In this document: in pieces, positions 12,701-24,820 of the stretch
How the letters are laid out: the number at the start of each line of letters is the position of its first letter
How positions within the stretch are numbered: the stretch's first letter is position 1
Assembly: GCA_017893485.1 (NCBI GenBank)
Contig: CM030368.1
Span: 177,812,504 to 177,876,503 of the forward strand
DNA from: Hemerocallis citrina
Taxonomy: Eukaryota; Streptophyta; Magnoliopsida; Asparagales; Asphodelaceae
Direction: 5' to 3'
DNA: 64,000 nt
The notes under the pieces: model-generated
What the model was told of the DNA's origin: nothing
What the model saw: the letters and a program-made list of their open reading frames with translations, nothing else
The model's database searches: none
Program-made: the position numbers and the translations under genes

Positions 12701-14471
12701 ACACTCATCTTTATGCTATTCTCTCAAGTCCTACCATTCATACTTTTTATAGGATCCCTTTATCCATAAATTTATAACAATACTTTAGTTTATTCGAACT
12801 TCTTCAAAACATCAAAATACGTATATAAACCATACACCCATATTTTTGATATCATCATCTAAATATAACTCATCCATTATATAGGTTTTTATATACTCAT
12901 GAATAGTTAAAAATCACCATATTTTTACAATCACAAAAATATGTAAAATAAATCAATACTCACATATTCTTTAACCCACAAAATATATTAATATACTAAC
13001 TCACATATATTTTTAAACCATAAAATACACAGATATATAAACAACTACTCACTTATTTCTTTAACACACCAAAAATACATAATAAATTAACTCACATCTT
13101 TCTTAGCACACAAAAACACATAATAAGTCATACTCACATAATTTTGCGAAGATCCAAGCGCCATGCCACTTCGCCTCCAAAGTCGCAATATATCCTATCA
13201 TCAATTTCAAAGCCATTAAACTCAAATAATTCAAACCAATCATAAAAGCTAATAACACTATCCCCAAATATCACACAAGCGTTTCTTGAACGCTTGGAAT
13301 ATACACGTGCGATGCACGTGATAATCTAATACCGACGGTATTTTCATCCTCAATTTATTTACTAAAATTGCCCCCAAATAATATAATAGTCCAACTACAA
13401 ATTTCTATTTCTATACAAGAATTAATTCATATCCCTACAATTTATTTTTACAAACTCAAATCCCTAATTTACTAACAACTCACAATCTCTCTAATAACCT
13501 ACTAATTTCTCCCATCTACAATTTCCAACACCTCAAAATCTCTCTACCCTAATATTCTTACTCAATAAAATTTAACCCAACTAAATTCTATACAATAAAA
13601 TAGTTCGGGTTATACCTTCGCGAAGTCCAATCGAAAATCCAACGCTACCACCATGTAGAGAATCTCTCCATTAGTCTACTCCTCACTTTAATTTGGATTT
13701 GACGAAGAATAGAGGTGGATTTTGATATGGAGAAGCATCGTCGACTGGGTTCTATTGGGTTCGTTTTGATCGGGAATGGGAAAGAGAAGAAAGGGAAGAA
13801 GGGAGGTGGGGTCGGGGTTTCTTCGATCGGCCGGCGCGACGGGAGGAAGTCGGGAGGAGGAGGTCGGTGGTGGGGGTTTTCATGGGTTCGGGATTGAACC
13901 CAGGAGGGAGAAGAAGAAGAACGGAGGATTGGGTTTTTCTTTTTGGGCTGGAAGTGAGCGAAGGAGGGAGAAGGGAGGAGGAGAGGCCGGGGGGGGGGGG
14001 GTTCTTTTGGCTGGGTGTGAACGGAGAAGGAGAGGGAGAGGAGGCCGGGTGGGGGAGGGTTTCCATCGGTTTGGGAAATGAATGGGAATGGAGAAGAGAA
14101 AGAAGAAGAAGGAGAAGGGAAAGAGAGAGAGAGAAGGGGTTTTTTGTAAAAGATGGAAAAAAAACAATAACAGATGATAAATATCTAGGAGAATGTTGCA
14201 TATAAGCCTTCTAACTTCAATACATTTCAAATAAAGTCTAACTCTCTATTCTAATAATTCCAAACAATACAAAATACATTAAAACTACTTTGTAGATAAT
14301 CTGTATAAAAATAATTTAATCTTGAAAATAATAATAATATAAAATAGACAATATATCTTATATATCTCAATTAAGATAATTTTTATCAGAAAATCCATGA
14401 TCGCGCGAAATTCTCAATCGCGCACACATTTCGATGCAAAATAGCCATATGCTATTTTCCGGGTCGTTACA
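9734..14471 (-). repeat. 5' LTR of the LARD-like element
   Basis: This LTR is 4738 bp and nearly identical to 3545-8282. One visible difference is the G homopolymer (13 here, 14 in the other copy), offset by a one-base difference near 11475. It contains the same tandem array, doubled G-box and purine tract. Confidence 0.93.
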
Positions 14472-15656
14472 GTGAAAGTTATGAACATGGAAAAGGAAAA
14501 TCTATTGAGATTATGAAAATGAACTCATGATCTGGAAATGCTCAAAATTTTGGTAATTGTGAATTGAAATTGAAATAAAAGAGTAGCTAAGTCTCCCACC
14601 GACAATTGGAAATAAATGAAATGAAATTTGAAAAGAAAGACCAATGTTGGTCATGTTGAATGAATGATTAAGTCTGGTATAGTGGAGAGGCTAACTCTAG
14701 AGCTTTGATTTTGTTCATGATTCTGATAAAATAAGGACTAGATACATAGTGAAGATGTGATGAAAGTAAGAGAAAATACTGAGTATGAGGGCCATTGGAT
14801 TGACGGCGAGAGCGTATCCCAGGATGTCCCGTGATGAGTCATGATAGCGCATGGATACTGCTCCAGAGTACCGTCCTGGTGGTGACGCTCGTAGGGAGTT
14901 TGACGACTGCGGGTGGTGTCATGTCTATGGTAGGAGCTGAATTACCACAGGATGCCTGTATGATGAGTCATGTATCAGTGCATTGGGATTCCCTCCAGGG
15001 CGCCTAGATATGAGTTCGTATGTCGGAAAACATCTAGGATACTTACCGTAGTTACAGTAGTAGATTAAGTCATGATGAGGGATTGAACCCTACAAGATGA
15101 AGTACGATTAAGGGCTTGCCCTCGGACCTATGTAGTATGGGATGCATAGAATTCGAACAAGTGCACATTAGTGTCATATAATATAAATAATTGCATTAAG
15201 GACTAAGTGCACAATTACAACACGACATCAATAGGGTATTCCCTTTAATTTGATTTGTGAACAAGTTTCTGATTTGTTAAGAAATGAGAATCGTTATACT
15301 GTTTCTGGTATAGAGAGGATGGCCATATATAATTTTCGTCGGTTGAATAAACTGACGTGCCCACAGTTTAGTATGCAGGATAAATGGCTTGGTAAAAGTG
15401 AGAGGAGAACCGATGCTTACAAATTATTCATTGTTGATGTACATTTATTTAAATGATGTAAATTGCTTCCGCTGTCATTACATGTACATTATTGTGTTAT
15501 ATGCTTCCGCTGTAAAATGTAAAGTGTAAAATCTCATGTAACTCTGATGTAAAATGGATAGTTTTCAATTCCTTATAAAATTGTACCGAATGAGACGAAA
15601 AGATCCTGTGGAAATCTCGAATTCAGTTGTATTTGGAATTCGGGGTGTTACAGAGG

Positions 15657-15668
15657 TGGTATCAGAGT
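15657..15668 (+). other. PBS of Tekay-1
   Basis: TGGTATCAGAGT lies four bases after the LTR end. It differs from the canonical initiator tRNA-Met site (TGGTATCAGAGC, intact in Tekay-2 at 33092) by a final C to T change. Confidence 0.88.
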
Positions 15669-15813
15669 TACGTTTCACACCGGTACAAATTTATAAGGAA
15701 CGACACCCTAGAAGTGGACATTAGAGTGTGTGTTTGAGTCTAGAGATTTAAATGTAAGTGACTTACATTTGTGTTGCTCTATGACTTATGCTCCTTCCTC
15801 CCTATTTCTAAAG

Positions 15814-16239
15814 ATGGCTGATCACTTCGACCCTGCTGGCGACGACAATTGGCATATCATTGAGGAAGAGTACTATCCTTGACAAGCAGATCCCGAGGAA
15901 GAGTACCACCCTAGGCAAGCAGATTCTGATGAAGAGGAATGGCCGGAGTCTCGAGAGATTACCCCACCTCCAGACTCGTCTGATGATTCTTCTTCTGATG
16001 AAGAAGAGGGACCAGTTTCGAATAGTCTTGTTGCATCTCTTCAGAGGCAGGTTGAATCACTGCGGGAGAGAGTTGGATTGTTGGAGGCTCAGTTGGCCAA
16101 GTGCACGGACGACTTTGCAGTTCTCAGTCATCGTGTATGGGAACTCGAGAAGAGGAAGAATATGACTGATGTGCTGAAGGAAGAAGTTGATGAACTACGG
16201 GGAGAACTTCGTGAAGCGAAGAGGAACCGTAGGAGTTAG
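15814..16239 (+). pseudogene. Extra upstream ORF of Tekay-1 (acidic/coiled-coil), broken
   Basis: This 142-codon frame lies between the PBS and gag and is homologous to the intact frame at 33250-33675 in Tekay-2. It opens with an MADHFDPAGDD-like N-terminus, has an acidic middle, and ends in a heptad-rich segment with basic residues (AKRNRRS). A TGA at 15880-15882 (glycine codon in the other copy) breaks it. The function of the family is unknown to me; Tekay elements usually start directly with gag. Confidence 0.75.
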
Positions 16240-16383
16240 ACTGTTGTAGCTTCTACTGTTTTTATTCTGATGTCAAGAAATGTTTTTCAATTCGAATGTA
16301 TAAGTTTGGAATTCAATGAAATGCAAGTTGATTAAAAATTTATGTCCTATACTTCGAATTTAATGGATCTTTTGCATCAGAAT

Positions 16384-17394
16384 ATGGCTAGATAGGGAGC
16401 TAGAAACGGTGAAGATCTGGATCTGGAAACGGAACTTGCGAGGGTCTATCAGACACTTAACGTCGTGGCCATGAATCGGAGCCAAGGAAGAGGGCATATG
16501 AATCCAGTGCCCGAGGTAATTAAACTTGTGGAATCGTTCAAACGAATGAAACCACCTGTATTCGAAGGGAAGTCAGACCCTGATGCGGCTGACAACTGGA
16601 TTCGTCAGGTAGAGACCATCTTTGAAGTGCTGGAGACCCCGGAAGGTAGCAAGGTGAAGTTGGCGACTCTGCAGCTTGAGAAGGATGCGGCTGTTTGGTG
16701 GCAGTCGATGAAGCGGACAATGGGAGGCATAGTTCTCGGCTGGGAGGAATTTTTGGAAGAATTCTGCAGTCACTATTTTTCCTCCGATGTCCAGGAGAAG
16801 AAGGCTATGGAGTTTCTATCACTATAGCAAGGTGGCATGTCAGTTAGGGAGTATGAGACCAAATTTACACAACTCTCTAGGTATGCTCCGGAATTAGTGA
16901 TGGATGAGGCGAAGAATGCTCGTAAGTTCGAACATGGATTGAGGCCGAGCTTGAGGTCCCGAATGATACCTCTTGGTATCAGGAGGTTTGACAAATTGGT
17001 CAAGCGAGCAGCAGCCACGGAGGCAGATATGCAGCAGTTTCATGTTGTTCAGAATCGGAGGAACAACTGGCAGTCTGGAAAGAGGCCCGCAAATTCTAGA
17101 AATTTCAAGGGACAACCATCTGCACAAAGGTTCAAACCGACAGGGGCGAACGCTATTAGTGTGGTTGGAGGACCTGGGAACAATGTGGTGAGACCTCCTG
17201 CGGTAAATTGCTTCAACTGTGGTGAGACGGGATATTACCAATCTCAATGCCCCAAGCCACGGAATGGTAGTCGCAATGTACCAATGCAGCAGACTGGGAA
17301 GAGACCGTACCAACCAGGGCGAGTATTTGCCTTGACCGAAGCTGATGCCGATAAGGTTGATCACGTCAACACGGGTACGAGGGCAGATGTTTAG
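16384..17394 (+). pseudogene. gag: gag of Tekay-1, broken
   Basis: One frame from the ATG at 16384 to the stop at 17392-17394 encodes Ty3/gypsy Gag. It shows the retrotransposon gag core (FEGKSDPDAADNWIRQVE, DAAVWWQSMKR) and a zinc knuckle CFNCGETGYY...C near 17210-17250. Gag builds the particle and packages the RNA. Two in-frame stops break it: TAG at 16393 and TAG at 16825, where Tekay-2 has CAG. The zinc-knuckle histidine is tyrosine here (CAT to TAT), which should weaken zinc binding. Downstream is a stop-rich gap of a few bases before the pol frame. Confidence 0.88.
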
Positions 17395-17402
17395 AGGTTC
17401 AT

Positions 17403-20400
17403 GTGTTTTCTTTTCCCGCTTATTTAGTGAACTGTTGCGTAATAAGTATGTATTATGTAACAGGCGAACTTTATTTGAATGAAATGAAAGCTATTGTGTT
17501 GTTCGATACTGGATCCTCTCATACTTTTGTGTCTCCTAAATTTGTTAAAGTATTGGAAGTTGAACCGAAGATTTTTCCAGGCAAGATCTTAGCAGTAGCT
17601 ACTCCATCAGGGGAGACTCTAACCACTGATCGGTACTATGCTGACTGTGAGATCGTGATTGGTGATCGAATCTTTGGGATTGATCTGATCAAGCTGACTA
17701 TCTTGGGAGTCGATGTTATCATTGGCATTGATTGGATGTCGGTGTACAATGCAAGCATCGAGTGCAAGACCAAGACGATAACAGTGAAGGCTCCAGGTGG
17801 ACCTGAAGTCACTTTCCAAGGGAAGAGGAGATGTTCGGGGTTGGTGGCTGCTATCAGTCAGAAGAAAGGGATTCCGGCAGAGGTGCAGTTGATTCCTGTG
17901 GTTCGGGACTATCCGACTGTGTTCTTAGAAGATTTTCCTGGGTTACCCCCACATCGTGATGTAGAGTTCAGCATCACTGTTCAACCAGGGAGTGCACCCA
18001 TTTCTAAGGTACCGCATAGGATGGCACCAGTGGAACAGGATGAAATCAAACGGCAGATTGAGGAACTGTTGGAGAAAGGCTTTATTCAACCTAGTGCGTC
18101 ACCTTGGGGAGCACCAGTGCTTTTGGTAAAGAAGAAGGATGGTTCGATGAGGATGTGCATCGATTACCGGGAGCTGAATAATGTCACTGTTCAGAATAAG
18201 TATCCTATTCCCCGAATTGATGACTTGTTCGATCGTCTACAAGGAACAGCTATTTTCTCCAAAATAGATCTTCGATCAGGATATCACCAAGTTCGAGTGA
18301 AAGCCGAAGATGTGCACAAAACTACATTTAGAACTCGACACAGGCATTACGAATTCTTAGTTATGCCGTTTGGAGTGATGAATGCGCCCGCAATCTTCAT
18401 GGACATGATGAACAGAGTTCTGAGGCCGTTCATTGATTCTTTCGTCATAGTATTTATCGACGATATTCTCGTGTACTCCAAGTCAGAGGAGGAGCACACT
18501 GAGCATTTGGCAGCAGTTTTGGGGAAGCTTCAAGAGCAGGAGTTGTATGCCAAGCAGTCCAAGTGTGATTTCTGGAAATCTGAAGTGGCATTCCTAGGTC
18601 ACATCCTTTCTAAGGAGGGAGTGGCACCTGATCCTCAGAAGATAGAGGCAGTGAGAGATTGGGCAAGGCCTACTACAGTGAAGGAAGTCAAAAGTTTTCT
18701 TGGACTGACTGGATATTACAGGAGATTTATCCAGGGCTACGCTCAGATAGCCGTGCCGCTCACTGGTCTGACCAAGAAGAATGTGAACTTCAAGTGGACT
18801 GAGTAATGTGAGGCAAGCTTTCAGGAGTTGAAGGATAGGCTGACTACTGCACCTATTTTGGCTTTGCCTAGAGCAGGTGTTGAATATGATGTTTATAGCG
18901 ATGCTTCACATCGTGGGCTTGGTTGTGTCTTAATGCAAGAAGGAAAAGTGATCGCGTATGGGTCTAGGAAACTAAGACCGCGTGAAAAGAATTACCCGAC
19001 TCATGATCTGGAGTTGGCTGCGATTGTCTTTGCCCTGAAGCAATGGAGACATTATGTGTATGGCGAGAAGCTGAACATGTACACGGACCACAAAAGCTTG
19101 AAGTACATCTATCAGTAGAAGGATCTAAATTTGAGGCAGCGGAGATGGTTGGAGGTACTTGAGGACATTCGTCCGGAGATTAAGTATCACCCAGGAAATG
19201 CTAATGTTGTTGCTGATGCACTTAGCCTCAAGAGCAGTCTGGAAAGTTTGATTACGACTCAGTGGCAGCTGGCAGAGAAGTTGGATCGGGCAGGTATTGA
19301 AGTTGTTCTGCATGACTTGGGAGCATCCTTAGCTCAGTTGAGACTTCAACCGACACTGAACGAAAGGATTTTTGCAAGTCAGAAGGCTGATGCAGAGATT
19401 CAGAAGATGTTGGAGCAGGTTGGTGCTGGCAGGTTGCCCGGATTTCAAATCAGGGATGGAGTGCTGTGGTTTGGAGAGAGACTGTGTGTTCCGGATCAGG
19501 CGGACCTAAAAGAGAGTATCCTTCAGGAGGCGCATGCTACTCTTTTGTCTGTACATCATCATGGGAGTACCAAGATGTATAGGGACATCAAGCAGCATTT
19601 CTGGTGGTCAGGATTGAAGCGGGATGTGGCCGAATTTGTGTCGAGGTGTGAGGTTTGTCAACAAGTCAAAGCCGAGAATCAAAAACCTGGAGGTCTATTG
19701 CAACCGTTACCTATTCCGGAATGGAAGTGGGATAACATTAGTATGGATTTCATTACGGGTTAACCCAAGAGTTCTAAGGGCAATGATGCGATTTGGGTTA
19801 TAGTCGATCGATTAACCAAGTCTGCTCACTTTTTGGCAATGAAACTTACTGCTTCGATGGACAAGTTGGCTGAGATGTATGTTGGTGAGATTGTCAGGCT
19901 TCATGGCGTTTCGTTGACGATTGTATCCGATCGAGATGCACGGTTTACTTCGCATTTCTAGAGGAGTCTTCAAATAGCTTTGGGTACCAAGACAGGTTTC
20001 AGCACTGCTTTTCATCCCCAGACCGATGGGCAGACCGAGAGAGTCAACCGTATTCTTGAGGATATGCTTCGGTGTTGTATACTAGACTTTGGAGGCAGTT
20101 GGGAAAGGCATTTACCTTTGGTAGAGTTTGCCCACAACAACAGTTTTCAGACTAGCATTGGGATGGCGCTGTACGAAGCTTTGTATGGCAGGAAGTGTAG
20201 GACGCCTATTTGTTGGTTCGAAGTTGGTGAGCGTCAGATGTTTGGGCCTGAGATTGTTCAGCAGACCTCTGAAAAGATTGATCTGATCAGGAAGAGGTTG
20301 GTGGAAGCTCAGAGCAGGCAGAAGAGCTATGCAGACAACCGGAGAAGGGACCTTGAGTTTGAGGTTGGTGACTTTGTCTTTGTGAAAGTATCGCCCAGTA

Positions 20401-20783
20401 AAGGCGTGATCCGTTTCGGCAAGAGTAGGAAGTTAGCCCCGAGGTTTATAGGCCCGTACAAGATATTGAAAAGGATCGAAAAAACTGCTTACCGGCTTGA
20501 GTTACCGGAAGAGTTGTCTCAGGTGCACTATGTCTTTCATGTGTCTATGCTGAGAGGTTATATTCCAGACCCGAGTCATCATTTGCCTGAAGTGCCGGAA
20601 GGTTTGCAGTTGGATCTAAATTACATCGAGTCTCCTGTCGAGATTGTTGATCTTCGAGAGAAAGTCTTGAGGAATAAGATGATACCGATGTTCAAGGTAG
20701 TCTGGAGAAACCATTTGGTTGAACTGGCTACTTGGGAATCTGAGGAGAGGATGTTGAGAGATCATCCTGAGCTTTTTGTTTGA
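17403..20783 (+). pseudogene. pol: pol of Tekay-1 (PR-RT-RH-INT-chromodomain), broken by four stops
   Basis: A single frame of 1127 codons without frameshift carries the whole pol. Protease has FDTGSS (Asp about residue 35). RT has the catalytic FIDD near 18453-18464. RNase H has YSDASH and TDHKS. Integrase has an HHCC finger near 19545-19665, NISMDF, SDRDARF and [10 protein letters not shown]-terminal chromodomain (about 20620-20780, KVVWRNH...ATWESEE) would steer insertion to marked chromatin. In-frame stops: TAA 18804, TAG 19116, TAA 19761, TAG 19959. The ATG at 17403 is simply the first in the open frame. RT-dead unless helped in trans. Confidence 0.93.
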
Positions 20784-20860
20784 TTTGTATTTTTTTGTAT
20801 TTTTCTTATGCTTGCTTTTCGTTCCTCACTCTTGATTATAGTTCTGGGGATGGAACTATT

Positions 20861-20875
20861 CTAACGAGGAAGTGT
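20861..20875 (+). other. Weakened PPT of Tekay-1
   Basis: TCTAACGAGGAAGTG directly precedes the 3' LTR. It differs at two positions from the Tekay-2 PPT (TCTAAGGAGGGAGTG), consistent with decay. Confidence 0.65.
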
Positions 20876-23750
20876 TGTAATGCCCCGATTTTCATTTATG
20901 AAAATTATTTATTTTCGCACGTAGTGTGCACGTGCAATTTTCGTAATATGAAATCTTATAATTATTTTCCTTATGGATGATGAGTATACGCATATATATA
21001 TGTATATGTGTTCTTTAAATTATTTTTTATAAGAGGCCCTTGTCTCGAATAAACACAAGCCCAAAAATCTAATTTATTTATTTTGTAAAAAAAAACTAAT
21101 ATTTTGGCCCATCAATTTAAGCCCATTCTCTTAATAACAACTTGTAAGGTAACATCTTTTTAAAAAGATTATTTTTATAAGGATGTATAATGTACAAGTT
21201 TTTATATGGGGACTAGTGCATGCACGTGCATTGCACGTACACGTGCATGAGCACCTTTCCTTGGCCGGTTTTTTGGAAGAAGTGGAGTTAGTGTATAGGT
21301 GGTTATCTAGTTGTGGGTAGTTACTACAACTCCTACTCTCATCCTAGCCCTCCATCTCATAACCATCTACTCAATCCTAGCCCTCCATCTCACCCAAAAA
21401 TTTAGTATAAATACCCCTCTCACTCATTTGTCTTTTACACTAAGAACTCTATTTGAAAGAAAGATATATATATTTTAAGAGAGTTGAGAGTGAGTATCTT
21501 GGAGGCCGGTCATCACTTCAGAGGATTCTCGGTGGCAAGGAGCAAGGAGGAGGAGTCACATTATCACACTAGAAGGCTTTACGGGATTTCGTTAAACTCT
21601 TCAACAAGGTGGGTGTTTCTCAGGACTTCTAATATAGAGATCATGCTAGGGCTAATATTGATTGTTATCATATTTGTGAAAAGTGGATTGATAGGGTGAT
21701 CGTATATTAAAATGCTTTGTGTTATACTTATTGTGGAAGATGTGAATAGATGAAAAAGGACTAATGAAATTAGAGAACTGGAAATGACCTGTACAGTCGA
21801 CCGATCATGTGAGCAGTCGACTGTTACACTGAAATAAAATATGAACAGTTCAGAACGACGTGTTTAAGGTGAATTGTTAACTTGATTTTCTAGCATGTTA
21901 AATTGGAATTAGCATTCATCTTCGTGGATAAATGATGAGTAAAGGAAAAATGTATGTTTAGCAACTCATTTGGAGGAAAGAACATACTAATTGTGTGAGA
22001 TATACATTTAATCATAAACTATGTTATAAGGATGGTAAATAGATAAGAATCACATGTTTATGTTGACATTGAACATACTGTAGTTGAATAAAATGCTTTG
22101 TGCTAATTGAAGAACAGAAGGGAGAGATGATCCCTTAATTCAAAAATTAATCCTGTTCAGTTGACCGAATGTATGTAATAGTCGACTGTACTGAACTTGA
22201 GAAGTTGTATAATTGAACTCTGTAGAACAGCCGACTGGTTTGAATGACAGTCGACTGCCCCGTAAATGATATTTAGATTTTGAACGCTGCAGAACAGCCG
22301 ACTGGCCATGTGCAGCAGTCGACTCTTACGAGCGGTTATGAAGAACTTTCTTCGACTGAACAAGTCAACTGGATAAGCTCTAAGTCGACTGTCCAGATCA
22401 CTTTTGACATCTCAAAAATTCTATGAATTGTTTTATGGTAAAGATTATGAATCTTATGTTGAATGATTATTGGTTGTGACAATTTAAGTAAACTCTGTTT
22501 GTTTTTGCATGAATTTATACCTGAAATGAAGCGAATCATTTATTTGAATTTATGAAAGTTGTATGAATGTGAAAGTTATGAACATGGAAAAGGAAAATCT
22601 ATTGAGATTATGAAAATGAACTCATGAGCTGGAAATGCTCAAAATTTTGGTAATTGTGAATTGAAATTGAAACAAAAGAGTAGCTAAGTCTCCCACCGGC
22701 AATTGGAAATAAATAAAATGAAATTTGAAAAGAAAGACCAAGGTTGGTCATGTTGAATGAATGATTAAGTCCGGTATAGTGGAGAGGCTAACTCTGGTGC
22801 TTTGATTTTGTTCATAATTCTGATAAAATAAGGACTAGATACATAGTGAAGATGTGATGAAAGTAAGAGAAAAACACTGAGTATGAGGGCCATTGGATTG
22901 GTGGTGAGAGCATATCCCAGGATGTTCCGTGATGAGTCATGATAGGGCGTGGATACTGCTCAAGAGTACCGTCCCGGTGGCGACCCTCGTGGGGAGTTTG
23001 ACGACTGCGGGTGGTGTCATGTCTATGGTAAGAGCTGAATTACCACAGGATACCTGCATGATGAGTCATGTGTCAGTGCGTTGGGATTTCCTCCAGGGCG
23101 CCTAGATATGAGTTCGTATGTCGGAAAATATCTAGGATACTTACCGTAGTTACAGTAGTAGATTAAGTCATGACGAGGGATTGAACCCTACAAGATGAAG
23201 TACGATTAAGGGCTTGCCCTCGGACTTTTGTAGTATGGGATGCATAGAATCCGAACAAGTGCGCATTAGTGTCATATAATATAAATAATTGCATTAAGGA
23301 CTAAGTGCACAATCACAACACGACATCAATAGGGTATTCCCTTTAATTTGATATGTGAACAAGTTTGTGATTTGTTAAGAAATGAGAATCGTTATACTGT
23401 TTCTGGCATAGAGAGGATGGCCATGTATAATTTTCGTCGGTTGAATAAACTGACCTGCCCACAGTTTGGTATGCAGGATAAATGGCTTGGTAAAAGTGAA
23501 AGGAGAACTGATGCTTACAAATTATTCATTGTTGATGTACATTTATTTAAATGATGTAAATTGCTTCCGCTGTCATTACATGTACATTATTGTATTATAT
23601 GCTTCCGCTATAAAATGTAAAGTGTAAAATCTCATGTAACTCTGATGTAAAATGGAAAGTTTTCAATTCCTTGTAAAATTGTACCGAATGAGATGAAAAG
23701 ATCCTGTGGAAATCTCGAATTCAGTTGTATTTGGAATTTGGGGTGTTACA
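20876..23750 (+). repeat. Tekay-1 3' LTR
   Basis: This intact 2875-bp LTR shows the empty site for the LARD-like insertion (GTGAA once, near 22570). TATA box at 21406-21411; G-box cluster at 21223-21245; paired palindromes at 21796/21816, 22160/22181, 22230/22250, 22297/22318 and 22364/22384 (positions of the GTCGAC-type core). It ends GTTACA followed by the CCTCT duplication. It differs from the 5' LTR at dozens of positions, so Tekay-1 is clearly older than the LARD-like element. Confidence 0.94.
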
Positions 23751-24820
23751 CCTCTGAACTTTCGTCAGCCCATTTAATCTGATTAAATGTCTAACCGATG
23801 TCAGGTGTCCAAGTCTTACTTGGATTCCCAATTAAATTCATCGTATGAATTTAAATCCCAATTTCGATCCATTCTAAGTGTGTGACCCTGTAGGTTCTCG
23901 TTATGTTGACTGTAATACTAAAATCATATTATAGTGTTACAAACAGTAAGCGGTATTTAGCAATACATCACTGCTACTCAAGTAATGGGAATATCAGTGA
24001 TTAGACATAACCTATCCGTGACCAATGTTACCATGTAGTCTAGTCCCTTTATCCAGATATCTTAATTGACCACAAGGCATAGAGTGTGTCCGAGTAGACT
24101 TACTAAAACAAATGAGCTCAATATATCATATTGACTCATTTGAGCATGGCAATGCATTTTGCAGTCTCACTCAATCAAGGGGCCCGTAGATATTGCTCCT
24201 GTTATGTAAGAGGGACAAATCCTATCTAAGTCACTCACATCCATCCGCATGATTTGTAGTATATCCACTAGTCGACTTTATAATCACCTTATTACAGGCA
24301 GCGTTTGACGACATTAAAATATATAACTTCTCATGTAGGGAACCGTAGTGACTTCAAGTCAAAGGACTACATATACCATAGTCACTGTGAGAACCGCTTA
24401 TGACACTCACATAACGATCCATGCAGCGTCTTCATGGTGGGTCAGTCCAGTACATTATTACTCTAATATGTACCCATGTGAAGACTTGATATCTCATATC
24501 CATGACCCGTGAGATATGGTCATCAGTCTACGCACATACTAGTCTCTATACATTATTGTTGTTCTAATTCACAATAATACTTGACTAGGGACATTTAAGA
24601 ATAGTGTTCTGATTACAACCAATAGGATCTCACAATCAAGTCATGCACTTGATATCCCATGGTATTGAACCTATTATTCTAAGGACTTTATTATGCTCAT
24701 TTAGTCACAATAAATTACATAATAAATGAAATGCCTCATATATGAAATAAATGTCATAATGCAATGTAAACTAGTACTGTCCATACACAATTGGCCTCTA
24801 AGGCATACACCAACAGAACC

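Larger units (their letters stand above)
3545..14471 (-). mobile_element. Non-coding LTR element with 4.7-kb LTRs (LARD-like, Tekay-related)
   Basis: Two near-identical 4738-bp LTRs (3545-8282, 9734-14471) flank a 1451-bp interior with no gag-pol. The insertion has a perfect GTGAA duplication (3540-3544 and 14472-14476) inside the Tekay-1 5' LTR. Orientation is minus: the iMet-type PBS lies beside the right LTR and the PPT beside the left one. Size and lack of coding fit the class called LARD (large retrotransposon derivative). The PBS, the GTTACA terminus and the PPT 15-mer shared with Tekay-2 suggest that it is moved by a Tekay relative. About a dozen LTR differences by eye imply a recent insertion. 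Confidence 0.92.
1844..15652 (+). repeat. Tekay-1 5' LTR, interrupted
   Basis: Without the insertion at 3545-14471 and one copy of its GTGAA duplication, this LTR is about 2877 bp, matching the 2875-bp 3' LTR. It holds a TATA box at 2375, two G-box clusters (about 1886-1902 and 2192-2214) and a series of paired CAGTCGACTG-like palindromes between 2764 and 3360. Confidence 0.93.
1844..23750 (+). mobile_element. Tekay/Del chromovirus (Tekay-1), full length but degraded
   Basis: This complete Ty3/gypsy element has LTRs starting TGTAATGCCCCG and ending GTTACA, flanked by a perfect CCTCT duplication (1839-1843 and 23751-23755). Parts in order: 5' LTR, PBS for initiator tRNA-Met, an extra acidic/coiled-coil ORF, gag, protease-RT-RNase H-integrase-chromodomain, a weak PPT, and 3' LTR. 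Its 5' LTR contains another retroelement (3545-14471). Multiple nonsense codons make it non-autonomous. It sits inside the Angela-like solo LTR and so is younger than it. Confidence 0.95.
1427..24815 (-). mobile_element. Angela-like Ty1/Copia solo LTR, split by Tekay-1
   Basis: Two pieces, 1427-1843 and 23756-24815, together make an LTR of about 1.48 kb. It starts TGTTAGG, ends CCAACA, and is flanked by a perfect 5-bp duplication GAACC (1422-1426 and 24816-24820). On the minus strand it begins TGTTGGTGTATGCCTTAGAG, which resembles the start of Angela-type Copia LTRs as I know them. A TATA-rich stretch lies near 1755. There is no internal region, PBS or gag-pol, so this is a solo LTR left by LTR-LTR recombination. 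The lineage name is by resemblance only; the solo-LTR call itself is firm. Confidence 0.8.
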
